64,000 bases of DNA from Streptomyces sp. MMBL 11-1. Its GTDB lineage: Bacteria; Actinomycetota; Actinomycetes; Streptomycetales; Streptomycetaceae. The notes under the pieces were generated by a model. The model searched no databases and was not told the origin of the DNA. It worked only from the letters and a program-made list of their open reading frames with translations. How positions within the stretch are numbered: the first letter of the stretch is position 1; each line of letters begins with the position of its first letter. Where the stretch lies: positions 5,707,001 through 5,771,000 of the forward strand of contig NZ_CP117709.1 in assembly GCF_028622875.1 (NCBI RefSeq), read 5' to 3'. Shown one piece after another: positions 39,095-48,042 of this stretch. Made by a program: the position numbers and the translations under genes.

Positions 39095-40300
39095 ATGCCA
39101 GCAACGACCGGTACCACCACCTCAGTGATCGTCGCGGGCGCCCGGACGCCCATGGGCCGCCTCCTCGGCTCCCTCAAGAGCTTCTCCGGCGCCGACCTCG
39201 GCGGCTTCGCCATCAAGGCCGCCCTGGACCGGGCCGGCATCGGCGGCGACCAGGTCCAGTACGTGATCATGGGTCAGGTCCTCACGGCGGGCGCGGGCCA
39301 GATTCCCGCCCGGCAGGCCGCGGTCAAGGCCGGCATCCCGATGAACGTCCCCGCGCTCACCGTCAACAAGGTGTGCCTGTCCGGGCTCGACGCCATCGCG
39401 CTGGCCGACCAGCTCATCCGCGCCGGGGAGTTCGACGTGGTGGTCGCGGGCGGCCAGGAGTCCATGACCAACGCCCCGCACCTGCTCCCCAAGTCCCGTG
39501 AGGGCCACAAGTACGGTGCGATCGGGATGCTGGACTCGATGGCGCACGACGGCCTCACCGACGCGTACGAGAACATCCCGATGGGAGAGTCCACCGAGAA
39601 GCACAACGGCCGCCTCGGACTCGGCCGCGCCGCCCAGGACGAGATCGGCGCGCAGTCCCACCAGCGGGCCGCCGCCGCCCAGAAGAACGGCCTCTTCGAG
39701 GCCGAGATCACCCCGGTCGAGATCCCGCAGCGCAAGGGCGACCCGGTCCTCTTCGCCCGGGACGAGGGCATCCGCGCCGAGACGACCGCGGAGACCCTCG
39801 GCAAGCTGCGCCCCGCCTTCGCCAAGGACGGCACGATCACCGCCGGTACCTCCTCGCAGATCTCCGACGGCGCCGCCGCGGTCGTTGTGATGAGCAAGGC
39901 CAGGGCCGAGGAGCTGGGCCTCGACTGGATCGCCGAGATCGGCGCCCACGGAAACGTCGCGGGCCCCGACAACTCCCTCCAGTCGCAGCCCTCGGGCGCC
40001 ATCCGGCACGCCCTGGAGAAGGAGGGCCTCGGCGTCGAGGACCTCGACCTGATCGAGATCAACGAGGCGTTCGCGGCCGTCGCCGTCCAGTCCATGAAGG
40101 ACCTCGGCGTCACCTCGGACAAGGTCAACGTCAACGGCGGCGCCATCGCGCTCGGCCACCCCATCGGCATGTCCGGCGCCCGGATCGTCCTGCACCTGGC
40201 CCTGGAGCTGAAGCGGCGCGGCGGCGGCACGGGCGCCGCGGCGCTGTGCGGCGGCGGTGGTCAGGGCGACGCGCTGATCATCCGCGTCCCGGGCAAGTAG
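39095..40300 (+). CDS. Acetyl-CoA C-acetyltransferase (thiolase)
   Basis: This 401-residue thiolase condenses two acetyl-CoA or cleaves 3-ketoacyl-CoA. Catalytic residues are the nucleophilic Cys in [14 protein letters not shown], the His in [11 protein letters not shown] and the second Cys in [17 protein letters not shown] is also present. AAGGGG at 39081-39086 lies 8 bases before ATG 39095, so the GTG at 39089 is not favoured. meaB follows after 62 bases, probably in one operon. Confidence 0.96.
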   Translation: MPATTGTTTSVIVAGARTPMGRLLGSLKSFSGADLGGFAIKAALDRAGIGGDQVQYVIMGQVLTAGAGQIPARQAAVKAGIPMNVPALTVNKVCLSGLDAIALADQLIRAGEFDVVVAGGQESMTNAPHLLPKSREGHKYGAIGMLDSMAHDGLTDAYENIPMGESTEKHNGRLGLGRAAQDEIGAQSHQRAAAAQKNGLFEAEITPVEIPQRKGDPVLFARDEGIRAETTAETLGKLRPAFAKDGTITAGTSSQISDGAAAVVVMSKARAEELGLDWIAEIGAHGNVAGPDNSLQSQPSGAIRHALEKEGLGVEDLDLIEINEAFAAVAVQSMKDLGVTSDKVNVNGGAIALGHPIGMSGARIVLHLALELKRRGGGTGAAALCGGGGQGDALIIRVPGK

Positions 40301-40362
40301 GACCCGTCACGATTCCGGACCCGGACGGGTCCGGGCAGAGCAACGGATACGGAGCGGTGAAC

Positions 40363-41325
40363 GTGGACGTGGACGTCCCCACGCTGGTCGAACAGGCGCG
40401 AGCAGGCAGGCCGCGTGCGGTGGCCCGGCTGATCTCGCTGGTGGAGGGGGCGTCCCCGCAGCTGCGGGAGGTGATGGCCGCGCTGGCGCCGCTGGCGGGC
40501 CACGCCTACGTCGTCGGGCTCACGGGCTCGCCGGGCGTCGGCAAGTCCACCTCCACCTCGGCCCTGGTCTCCGCCTACCGCCGGGCGGGCAAGCGGGTCG
40601 GCGTCCTCGCCGTCGACCCGTCCTCGCCGTTCTCCGGCGGGGCGCTGCTGGGCGACCGGATCCGGATGGCGGACCACGTCTCCGACCCGGGCGTCTACAT
40701 CCGCTCGATGGCGACCCGGGGCCACCTGGGCGGCCTCGCCTGGTCCGCGCCGCAGGCCATCCGGGTGCTGGACGCGGCGGGCTGCGACGTGGTCCTCGTC
40801 GAGACGGTCGGCGTCGGCCAGTCCGAGGTGGAGATCGCCTCCCAGGCGGACACGTCCGTCGTGCTGCTCGCCCCGGGCATGGGCGACGGCATCCAGGCGG
40901 CCAAGGCCGGGATCCTGGAGATCGGCGATGTGTACGTGGTCAACAAGGCGGACCGGGAGGGCGCGGACGCCACCGCCCGCGAGCTGAACCACATGCTGGG
41001 CCTGGGGGAGTCCCGGGGCCCCGGCGACTGGCGCCCCCCGATCGTGAAGACGGTCGCCGCCCGGGGCCAGGGCACCGACGAGGTCGTCGAGGCCCTGGAG
41101 AAGCACCGGGCCTGGATGGAGGAGCACGGCGTCCTGGCCGCGCGCCGCACCGCCCGCGCCGCGCACGAGGTCGAGACGATCGCCGTCACCGCGCTCCGCG
41201 AGCGGATCGCCGACCTGCGCGGCGACCGCCGCCTGCAGGCGCTGGCCGAGCGCATCGTGGCGGGGACCCTGGACCCGTACGCGGCGGCGGACGAGCTGGT
41301 GGCGGGGCTGACGGGAAGCTCCTGA
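40363..41325 (+). CDS. meaB: Methylmalonyl-CoA mutase-associated GTPase MeaB
   Basis: This 320-residue G3E-family GTPase guards loading of coenzyme B12 onto methylmalonyl-CoA mutase-type enzymes and helps reactivate them. Motifs: P-loop GSPGVGKSTST, the switch DPSSPFSGGALLGDRIRM, ETVGVGQSEVE, and the base-recognition NKAD. The family N terminus DVPTLVEQARAGRPRAVARLIS is intact. GTG 40363 is chosen because GGAG (40351-40354) is 8 bases away; GTG 40357 is an alternative. A 22-bp terminator follows directly. Confidence 0.95.
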   Translation: MDVDVPTLVEQARAGRPRAVARLISLVEGASPQLREVMAALAPLAGHAYVVGLTGSPGVGKSTSTSALVSAYRRAGKRVGVLAVDPSSPFSGGALLGDRIRMADHVSDPGVYIRSMATRGHLGGLAWSAPQAIRVLDAAGCDVVLVETVGVGQSEVEIASQADTSVVLLAPGMGDGIQAAKAGILEIGDVYVVNKADREGADATARELNHMLGLGESRGPGDWRPPIVKTVAARGQGTDEVVEALEKHRAWMEEHGVLAARRTARAAHEVETIAVTALRERIADLRGDRRLQALAERIVAGTLDPYAAADELVAGLTGSS

Positions 41326-41331
41326 GCGGTG

Positions 41332-41379
41332 GGGCGAGGGCCCTGGGAGCGGCGTGTGCCGCTCCCAGGGCCCTCGCCC
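41332..41379. terminator. Strong terminator between meaB and the PepSY gene
   Basis: A perfect 22-bp stem (41332-41353 with 41358-41379) closes a 4-base loop GTGT, one of the longest stems in the window. It starts 6 bases after the meaB stop and lies between convergent genes. There is no T-run. Confidence 0.8.
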
Positions 41380-41408
41380 GGTTCGCCGTGTGCCCGCCCG
41401 GGCCCCGG

Positions 41409-42095
41409 TCAGCTGTCGTCGCCGTCCCGGTCGTCGTCCCGGTCGTCCGCGCGGTCGTCCCGGTCGTCGTCACCGTCGTCGTCGTGGTCCACGGTGACCT
41501 TGCCGGTCTTCGCGTCGACGCGCAGCTCGTGCTGCCGGCCGTCCTTGCCCGCGATGTCGATGTCCCAGCGCAGGACGCCGCCCCGGCCGCTGTCGTCGTC
41601 ATCGTCGTCGTCCAGGTCGATCGACGTGACGCTGCCCGGCGCGGTCTTCAGGGCCGCGGCCGCCGCCGCGTCCAGGGTGACGGTGGAGGAGCGGGGCGCG
41701 TACCGGTCGCGGTCGTCGTTGTCGTCGTCGCGGGTCTTCAGGACCTTGCCGTTGCCGCCGTCCACCGTGACATCGTGCCACCGCTTGTCGGACCCGCGGA
41801 CGTCCAGCTCCCAGACCGCCCGGCCGTCGTGGTCGTCGTCATCGTCCAGCTCGGCCTCGGTGACCGTGCCCGGGACGCTCTTCAGGGCGGCGGCGACGGC
41901 CCGGTCGAGGGTGATCCGGGTGGTCTTCGCGGCGGCCGGGGCACCGTCGTCGCGGGCGTCGTCGGCGAGGCTCACGGCGCTCGCGCTCCTGGCGGGCGTA
42001 CGGTCGCCGTTGTCCGCGAAGGCGACGGTGGCGGCGGTGGTGCCGCCGATCAGAACGGCCGCGGTGATCGCCGCGATGGTGACGTTGCGCTTCAT
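41409..42095 (-). CDS. Exported Asp-rich PepSY-domain protein
   Basis: This 228-residue protein has a signal peptide (KRNVTIAAITAAVLIGGTTAATVAFA) and two PepSY domains, each starting with a TLD-type strand (ITLDRAVAAALKSVPG and VTLDAAAAAALKTAPG) and ending with a KVLK/KVTV strand. Each domain has a run of Asp (for example LDDDDDH and LDDDDDDDS), and the C terminus is a 25-residue Asp/Arg tail. PepSY domains are thought to bind or inhibit peptidases and often sit beside sensor kinases. It is divergent from the two-component genes at 42215-44337, which suggests that they control it. Confidence 0.88.
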   Translation of the reverse strand: MKRNVTIAAITAAVLIGGTTAATVAFADNGDRTPARSASAVSLADDARDDGAPAAAKTTRITLDRAVAAALKSVPGTVTEAELDDDDDHDGRAVWELDVRGSDKRWHDVTVDGGNGKVLKTRDDDNDDRDRYAPRSSTVTLDAAAAAALKTAPGSVTSIDLDDDDDDDSGRGGVLRWDIDIAGKDGRQHELRVDAKTGKVTVDHDDDGDDDRDDRADDRDDDRDGDDS

Positions 42096-42164
42096 GAGGT
42101 TCCTCCCCGAGAGCTGCTGTGCTGTTCGACGTGACCCACACTGCCGGGACGATGCTGAACGCAG

Positions 42165-42195
42165 CCTGAAGCCACCTGAAGGCGTCTTCAGGTGG
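42165..42195. promoter_or_regulatory. Candidate response-regulator operator between PepSY and two-component genes
   Basis: CCTGAAG occurs at 42165-42171 and 42175-42181, ten bases apart, and inverted as CTTCAGG at 42186-42192. The second and third copies form a perfect 10-bp inverted repeat (42172-42181 with 42186-42195). Direct repeats about one helical turn apart are typical for OmpR/PhoB-type regulators, encoded 20 bases downstream. Confidence 0.6.
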
Positions 42196-42214
42196 AGTTT
42201 GCGAGGCTGTGCGC

Positions 42215-42873
<659 letters not shown>

Positions 42874-42877
<4 letters not shown>

Positions 42878-44337
42878 GGTCCGTACGGGCCAGGGCCGCC
42901 CTCGGGGCCACCCTGGTCGTCGCCGTCGCCCTGGTGGCGGCCGGGCTCGCCGTGCTCCTGGTGCTGCGGGCCAACCTGATCGACCAGGCGGACCTCCAGG
43001 CCGAGGTGGCGGCCCGCGAGGTGGCCGGACAGCTGGCCACGGACACCCCGTACGACGAACTGGACATGGACGACGAGGAGGACCACCCGGTCCAGGTGAC
43101 CGACGAGGAGGGCCGGGTCGTCGTCGTCTCCAAGGACCTGCGGGCCGTCACCGGCACTGGCACGAGCGGGGTCACCCCGGTGCCGTCGGCCTCGGCGGGG
43201 GCCTCCCCGTCGCCCGGTGAAAGGGACGGGGAGGCGGACGACGACGACAGCGCCGACGACGACGATGACGGCAGCTCTCCCGGCCGCGGCGAGGTCTCCT
43301 CCGACGACCCGGACTTCTCCGACGGCACCGCCACCGTCGACCGCACCACCGCCGACTACCGTTTCGCCGCCGTCGAGGCGACCACCCCCGACGGAGTCAC
43401 CCTGACCGTGCACGCGGGCGCGCCGCTCGCCGCCGAGCAGGAGGCGGTGAACACGGTGCGCGGGGCGATGCTCACCGGGCTGCCGCTGCTCCTGGTCGTC
43501 GTCGCCGGGGTGACCTGGCTGGTGACCCGCCGCGCCCTGCGGCCCGTCGAGGGCATCCGCCGCGAGATGGCGGCGATCACCGCCTCCGAGGACCTGGCCC
43601 GCCGGGTGCCGGAGCCCGGTTCGCGGGACGAGATCGCGGCGCTGGCCCGGACGACGAACGAGACCCTCACCGTGCTGGAGGCGTCCGTGGAGCGGCAGCG
43701 GCGGTTCGTCGCGGACGCCTCGCACGAGCTGCGCTCCCCGATCGCCTCGCTGCGCACCCAGCTGGAGGTGGCCGAGGCCCATCCGGAGCTGCTGGACCTC
43801 CCGGGGGCGGTCGCCGACACCGTACGGCTCCAGGTGCTGGCGGCGGATCTGCTGCTGCTGGCCCGGCTGGACGCGGGGGAGAAGCCCGGCAGCGCGACGG
43901 TGGAGCTGGGCGCGCTGGTGCGGGAGGAGGTGTCGCAGCGGACCGGGGACCGGATCGCGGTGGGCGTCGAGGCGCCGGAGAGCGGGGCGTTCGAGGTGAG
44001 CGGGTCGCGCGGGCAGCTGGCCCGGGTGGTCGGCAATCTGCTGGACAACGCCCAGCGGCACGCCGAGGGACGCGTCGCGGTCTCGGTGGCGGCCGACGGG
44101 CGCGGCGTGCGGGTCGAGGTCAGGGACGACGGGGCGGGCGTTCCCGAGGACGAGCGGGAGCGGATCTTCGAGCGGTTCGTCCGGCTCGACGACGCCCGCA
44201 GCCGGGACGACGGCGGTGCCGGACTGGGTCTGGCCATCGCCCGGGACGTCGCGACGCGCCACGGCGGGACGCTGACGGTGCACCGGGCGGCCGAGGGCGG
44301 TGCGGCCTTCCGGCTGTGGCTGCCCCGCCCGGCCTGA
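42874..44337 (+). CDS. Sensor histidine kinase with Asp-rich sensor loop
   Basis: This 487-residue kinase has two membrane helices (about residues 8-32 and 198-218), a HAMP domain, HisKA with His in FVADASHELRSPIASLR, and HATPase boxes VVGNLLDNAQRHA, DDGAGVPEDE and GAGLGLAIARDVA. The extracytoplasmic loop has an unusual acidic run (EADDDDSADDDDDG) beside a Ser/Pro-rich stretch. Acidic patches in sensors such as PhoQ bind divalent cations or cationic peptides. The divergent PepSY protein shows similar Asp runs. The signal is inferred, not known. Confidence 0.93.
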
Positions 44338-44343
44338 CGGCTC

Positions 44344-44820
44344 CTACAGCTTGCCGCGCTTACCGCGCAGGTGTTCCGCGATCGGGGTCAGCGCCGCGTG
44401 CAGGTCGGCGAGCGCCTCGGGGGACAGCAGGTCCATGAAGTGCTGCCGCACCGAGGCGACGTGGTGCGGGGCGACCTTGCGCATGGTCTCCGCGCCGTGC
44501 TCGGTGAGGACCGCGAACAGTCCGCGCCGGTCCGATTCGCAGTGGGTGCGGCGGACCAGTCCGGCGGTCTCCATACGGGTGATCTGGTGCGAGAGCCGGC
44601 TCTTGGACTGGAGGGTGGCGGCGGCGAGGTCGCTCATCCGCATGCGCTGGTCGTCCGATTCGGAGAGGTTGACCAGGATCTCGTAGTCGTTCATGGTCAG
44701 GCCGAACGGCTGGAGGTCCTTCTCCAGTTGGTGCATCAGCAGCCTGCTGACGTCCAGGTGGGTGCGCCAGGCGCACTGTTCCGTGTCGTTCAGCCAGCGG
44801 GTGGCCGTCTCGGTCTCCAT
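44344..44820 (-). CDS. MarR-family transcriptional regulator
   Basis: This 158-residue regulator has the winged-helix core MSDLAAATLQSKSRLSHQITRMETAGLVRR and the wing ESDRRGLFAVLTEHG, followed by a C-terminal dimerisation helix. It begins METETATRWLNDTEQCAW, a start shared by many Streptomyces MarR proteins. It ends 6 bases after the kinase gene with which it converges. AIM24 genes on the same strand lie upstream but 144 bases away. The ligand and target are unknown. Confidence 0.93.
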   Translation of the reverse strand: METETATRWLNDTEQCAWRTHLDVSRLLMHQLEKDLQPFGLTMNDYEILVNLSESDDQRMRMSDLAAATLQSKSRLSHQITRMETAGLVRRTHCESDRRGLFAVLTEHGAETMRKVAPHHVASVRQHFMDLLSPEALADLHAALTPIAEHLRGKRGKL

Positions 44821-44964
44821 ATATGGATTCTACCTAAGAAGTTGAAAGCCGGACGAAATTGGCGGATGTTGTGACGAGCGGCACCCCCGGACCGCGGAGG
44901 GGCCGCTCGGCAAGCACCGACGGCTGGGCGCAGGCGTTCGACGTCACACTCCGCAGACTACCGC

Positions 44965-45729
44965 TCACCACCCGAAGCGACGCTGGAGGTCCCCCAGCTG
45001 GCCGGGCATGCGCGGGGCGGATCCGTGGTGACCTCCGCCGCCCGGAACACCCGGTTCGCCCGGCACCACGCCGGCCGCCCGCTCCGCCATCAGCGCCTCG
45101 CTCGACTGGAGCAGCACCGTGCCCGCCCCGACGAACTCGAACTGATGCTCCTCGCCCGACGTCCCGCCGACCCCCGTGAGCGACCGGATACCGCCCATCA
45201 CGCCCGTCATGTACCCGTGGTCGTAGTGGTGGCACGGGGAGGGGCAGTCGGCCCAGCCCACCAGCGCCTGCGGGTCCACCCGCAGCGGTGGCTCCATGAA
45301 CACCACCGGGCCGTTCGACGCGGCCACGAACTTCCCCGTGCCGATCAGCGTCACGAACCCCGGCACGATCGACTGCTTCAGCGCCATCGTCGGCTGGTAC
45401 GCCAGCAGGTTCCCGGACCGGATGGTGAGGTTGCCGTCCTCCAGGTCGAAGGAGTTCACATCGAACGCCCGGTCCGCCAGCAGCATCTTCCCGCTGCCCT
45501 CGGCCACCACCCAGTCGCTCGCGTGCAGCGGCGAGTGGAAGGCGGCGCGCACCAGCCGCTCGAACCGGCCGTGCCCGATGCCGTCGAACTGGATCTGCCC
45601 GTAGTAGGCGATCATCTTGCCCTTCTGCAGGAACCACCGGCTCCCCTTGAGGTCCACGCAGAAGGTGTAGGAGTTGACGTTGTCGTCCGACGGCAGCGTC
45701 ATCGGGTCGAGGACCACGGGCGTGCTCAC
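44965..45729 (-). CDS. AIM24-family protein 3 (last of three)
   Basis: This 254-residue AIM24-family protein has the beta-rich core (VNSYTFCVDLKGSRWFLQKGKMIAYYGQ ... is broken here by other residues, with a later FVAASNGPVVFMEP) and ends in a Gly/His-rich tail with PGQLGDLQRRFGW. It differs from its two upstream paralogues by a His-rich insert (SPCHHYDHGYMTG). The GTG start at 45729 overlaps the stop of the middle gene (GTGA), so the three are coupled. AIM24 is a mitochondrial-biogenesis family in yeast; the bacterial role is unknown. Confidence 0.87.
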   Translation of the reverse strand: MSTPVVLDPMTLPSDDNVNSYTFCVDLKGSRWFLQKGKMIAYYGQIQFDGIGHGRFERLVRAAFHSPLHASDWVVAEGSGKMLLADRAFDVNSFDLEDGNLTIRSGNLLAYQPTMALKQSIVPGFVTLIGTGKFVAASNGPVVFMEPPLRVDPQALVGWADCPSPCHHYDHGYMTGVMGGIRSLTGVGGTSGEEHQFEFVGAGTVLLQSSEALMAERAAGVVPGEPGVPGGGGHHGSAPRMPGQLGDLQRRFGW

Positions 45730-46376
45730 AGCTTCTCCTCCGATGCCTGGACGTACACCGCGCCACTGCCGCTCAGCTCCAGCTGGAACGCCTCGCCGGA
45801 GCCCCGCCCCACCATGTCCCGCCAGCCGACCGCCGTGGACAGCTTGTTGCGCACCTCGCCGTGGTGGGCGACGTACGCCTGCGGGTCGACATGAACGTCC
45901 CGGCCCGGGGTGATCGGCAGTTCGATCACCCCGCCGTGCGCCATCACCGCGACCGCGCCGTGCCCCTTCAGGGTGGTGGTGAACAGGCCCTGGCCGGTCA
46001 CCTGGCCGCGCACCATGCCCATCACCCCGCCCTGCGATCCCATGAACATCGTGCCCTGCTGGAGGGTCCCGTCGAACGCGAGCAGCCGGTCCGCCTCCAC
46101 GTACAGGGTGTCGCCCGCCAGGTTGATCACCTCGATGTGGTGGCCGCCGTGGCCGAACATCACCGTGCCCGAGCCCTCGACCGTCATCAGCGGCGTCGAC
46201 TCGCCCGCCACCCGGCGGCCGATCATCGACGCGACGCCGCCCTGGCCGCCCTGGATGTTCGGGGTGAAGGACACCTCGCCCCGGTACGCCAGCATCGCGC
46301 CGCGCTGGCTGAACAGCTTCTGGCCCGGGGCGAGGGTGGCCTCGACCATCTTGGAGTTGATCTCCCGGAACGGCAT
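45726..46376 (-). CDS. AIM24-family protein 2
   Basis: This 216-residue protein is nearly pure beta structure with many Gly residues. Typical strands are MVEATLAPGQKLFSQRG, STPLMTVEGSGTVMFG and [16 protein letters not shown]. Its ATG overlaps the stop of the first gene (ATGA at 46376) and its stop overlaps the GTG start of the third. It shares [14 protein letters not shown], a VDPxAYxAHxG segment and the C-terminal GSGEAFQ pattern with the first gene, which shows a tandem duplication. Confidence 0.88.
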   Translation of the reverse strand: MPFREINSKMVEATLAPGQKLFSQRGAMLAYRGEVSFTPNIQGGQGGVASMIGRRVAGESTPLMTVEGSGTVMFGHGGHHIEVINLAGDTLYVEADRLLAFDGTLQQGTMFMGSQGGVMGMVRGQVTGQGLFTTTLKGHGAVAVMAHGGVIELPITPGRDVHVDPQAYVAHHGEVRNKLSTAVGWRDMVGRGSGEAFQLELSGSGAVYVQASEEKL

Positions 46377-47008
46377 CAGACATCGCCCCCGACGGTGTTG
46401 CGCTCGCTCGGCTGCACATAGACCAGGCCGTCGCCCTCGAAGCGGATCTGGAACGCCTCGCCGGAGCCCTCGCCCATCAGCGTCCGGAAGTTCACCCCCG
46501 CCTGGAAGTCCTGGCGCAGCCGGCCCTGGTGGGCGATGTACGCGCCGGGGTCGACCATCAGCGGATACTGCGGCGACACCCGCAGCAGCACCGCCGTACC
46601 GTCCGACATGATCGCCGCCTGCCCGGTGCCCTCCACCGTGGTGGTGAACAGGCCGTTGCCGCTCGCCCCGCCGCGCAGCCCGGTGAACGTCGTGCCCGTG
46701 CGCAGCCCGGCGTCGGTGGCCAGCAGATTGCTCGCCTCCACGTACAGGGTGTCCCCGCTCAGCGAGACCAGGTTGATCTCGCTCGCCCGGTCGGCGAAGT
46801 AGCAGGTGCCCTGCCCGGACACCTCCATCACCGTCATCTGTTCGCCGGTCAGCCGGCGGGTCACCATGCCGCGCACGCCCTCACCGCCGCCGGACATCTT
46901 CTTGAAGGTCATCCGGCCGTCGTACGCGACCATCGAACCGTTCTTCGCCTTGACTGCGTCGCCGGCCAGATCGACGGCGAGCGTCTTGCTGCCTTGGAGT
47001 CGGAACAT
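46376..47008 (-). CDS. AIM24-family protein 1
   Basis: This 210-residue protein is the first gene of the AIM24 trio in the direction of transcription. It has [31 protein letters not shown] and [17 protein letters not shown], and ends with [19 protein letters not shown]. The start ATG 47008 (MFRLQGSK) is the usual family start; the reading upstream to 47062 is unlikely. No clear ribosome site is visible. Confidence 0.88.
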   Translation of the reverse strand: MFRLQGSKTLAVDLAGDAVKAKNGSMVAYDGRMTFKKMSGGGEGVRGMVTRRLTGEQMTVMEVSGQGTCYFADRASEINLVSLSGDTLYVEASNLLATDAGLRTGTTFTGLRGGASGNGLFTTTVEGTGQAAIMSDGTAVLLRVSPQYPLMVDPGAYIAHQGRLRQDFQAGVNFRTLMGEGSGEAFQIRFEGDGLVYVQPSERNTVGGDV

Positions 47009-47230
47009 CGCCACGCGACGACGGTAGCCGTCCGCGCCGCACCCCGGCCAGAGGCTCCGCAACCGTTACGTCCCTGATGCGTGCGGGGACCGGCCCTGAT
47101 ATGCGGCGCTATGCGCCCCGGCGGCGGGGCGGCCCCCGCCGCCGGGGCCATCCCGGCGCGATGCCACAATGGGGGCGGCTTGTGCGTGTCTTCACAAGCT
47201 CACGCGACCCTCCCACTCGAAGGTGCCCTC

Positions 47231-47581
47231 GTGGACATCAAGACCGCTTCCGCCCTGCACCGGCTGCGCCTCATCTCGCTTCCCGAGGCGCTCTCCTTCC
47301 CGGCGCTGCTCATCTTCGGCTCGCTCCTCATGCGGGTCTCGGACATCGACTTCCTGATGCCGCCGCTCGGCATGATCCACGGCGTGCTCTTCACGATCTA
47401 CGTGGTGTTCCTGCTGGACGTCTGGGTCAAGGCCAAGTGGCCGCTCAAGCGTGTCGCGCTCTTCTTCGTCCTCGCGGTCATCCCCTTCGGCGGGCTCTAC
47501 GGCGACAAGCTCCTGAAGAAGTACGAGGCCGACGGCGTCATCGCCGCCCGCGCCCGCCGCGAGGGCACGGTCAGCGCATGA
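47231..47581 (+). CDS. DUF3817 membrane protein
   Basis: This 116-residue protein has three membrane segments and the family core [20 protein letters not shown] followed by a basic KWPLKR turn. It begins [20 protein letters not shown]. The start GTG 47231 has AAGG at 47221-47224; longer in-frame readings lack family similarity. Its stop overlaps the next ATG (ATGA), so it is coupled to the thiamine-binding-type gene. A paralogue lies at 56091-56417. The function is unknown. Confidence 0.85.
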   Translation: MDIKTASALHRLRLISLPEALSFPALLIFGSLLMRVSDIDFLMPPLGMIHGVLFTIYVVFLLDVWVKAKWPLKRVALFFVLAVIPFGGLYGDKLLKKYEADGVIAARARREGTVSA

Positions 47582-47871
47582 TCGTCGCGTTCTCCGTCTC
47601 CCCGCTCGGTGTCGGCGAGGACGTCGGGGAGTACGTCGCCGACGCCGTACGGGTCGTCCGCGAGTCCGGGCTCCCCAACCGCACCGACGCCATGTTCACC
47701 TCCATCGAGGGGGAGTGGGACGAGGTCATGGACGTCGTCAAGCGCGCCGTGGCCGCCGTCGAGGCCCGCGCCGGACGCGTCTCCCTGGTACTGAAGGCCG
47801 ACATCCGGCCCGGCGTCACCGACGGCCTCACCTCGAAGGTCGAGACCGTGGAGCGCCATCTCGCCTCCTGA
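47578..47871 (+). CDS. MTH1187-family thiamine-binding-type protein
   Basis: This 97-residue protein begins [20 protein letters not shown] and has the ferredoxin-like MTH1187/YkoF pattern with a Ser/Pro-Leu-Gly loop and a C-terminal [20 protein letters not shown] helix. Members of the family bind thiamine or the hydroxymethylpyrimidine moiety; for this protein that is an inference. It starts inside the DUF3817 stop and is followed by a terminator. Confidence 0.88.
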   Translation: MIVAFSVSPLGVGEDVGEYVADAVRVVRESGLPNRTDAMFTSIEGEWDEVMDVVKRAVAAVEARAGRVSLVLKADIRPGVTDGLTSKVETVERHLAS

Positions 47872-47905
47872 CGGCCCGTCCGTACGCCCGTCCCGCGTTC
47901 ACCCG

Positions 47906-47939
47906 AAAAGCCCCCAGCGCCACACGGCCGGGGGCTTTT
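47906..47939 (+). terminator. Terminator after the DUF3817 operon
   Basis: AAAAGCCCCC (47906-47915) pairs perfectly with GGGGGCTTTT (47930-47939) around a 14-base loop. The right arm supplies the T-run. It lies 35 bases after the last stop codon of the upstream operon and before the cslA gene. Confidence 0.85.
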
Positions 47940-48042
47940 CCGGCTCCGGATCCAAAACCGCTCACTCGGACCTGCCAAGTCGACACACCGTTAGCTGTCC
48001 CCTTCTGTGGGGATATCAACCCGTTCGACAGTGGGAGGCACG

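Noticed and set aside
46529..47077. Plus-strand 182-codon frame opposite the first AIM24 gene
   Set aside because: It is His/Arg-rich and overlaps a clear family gene on the other strand.
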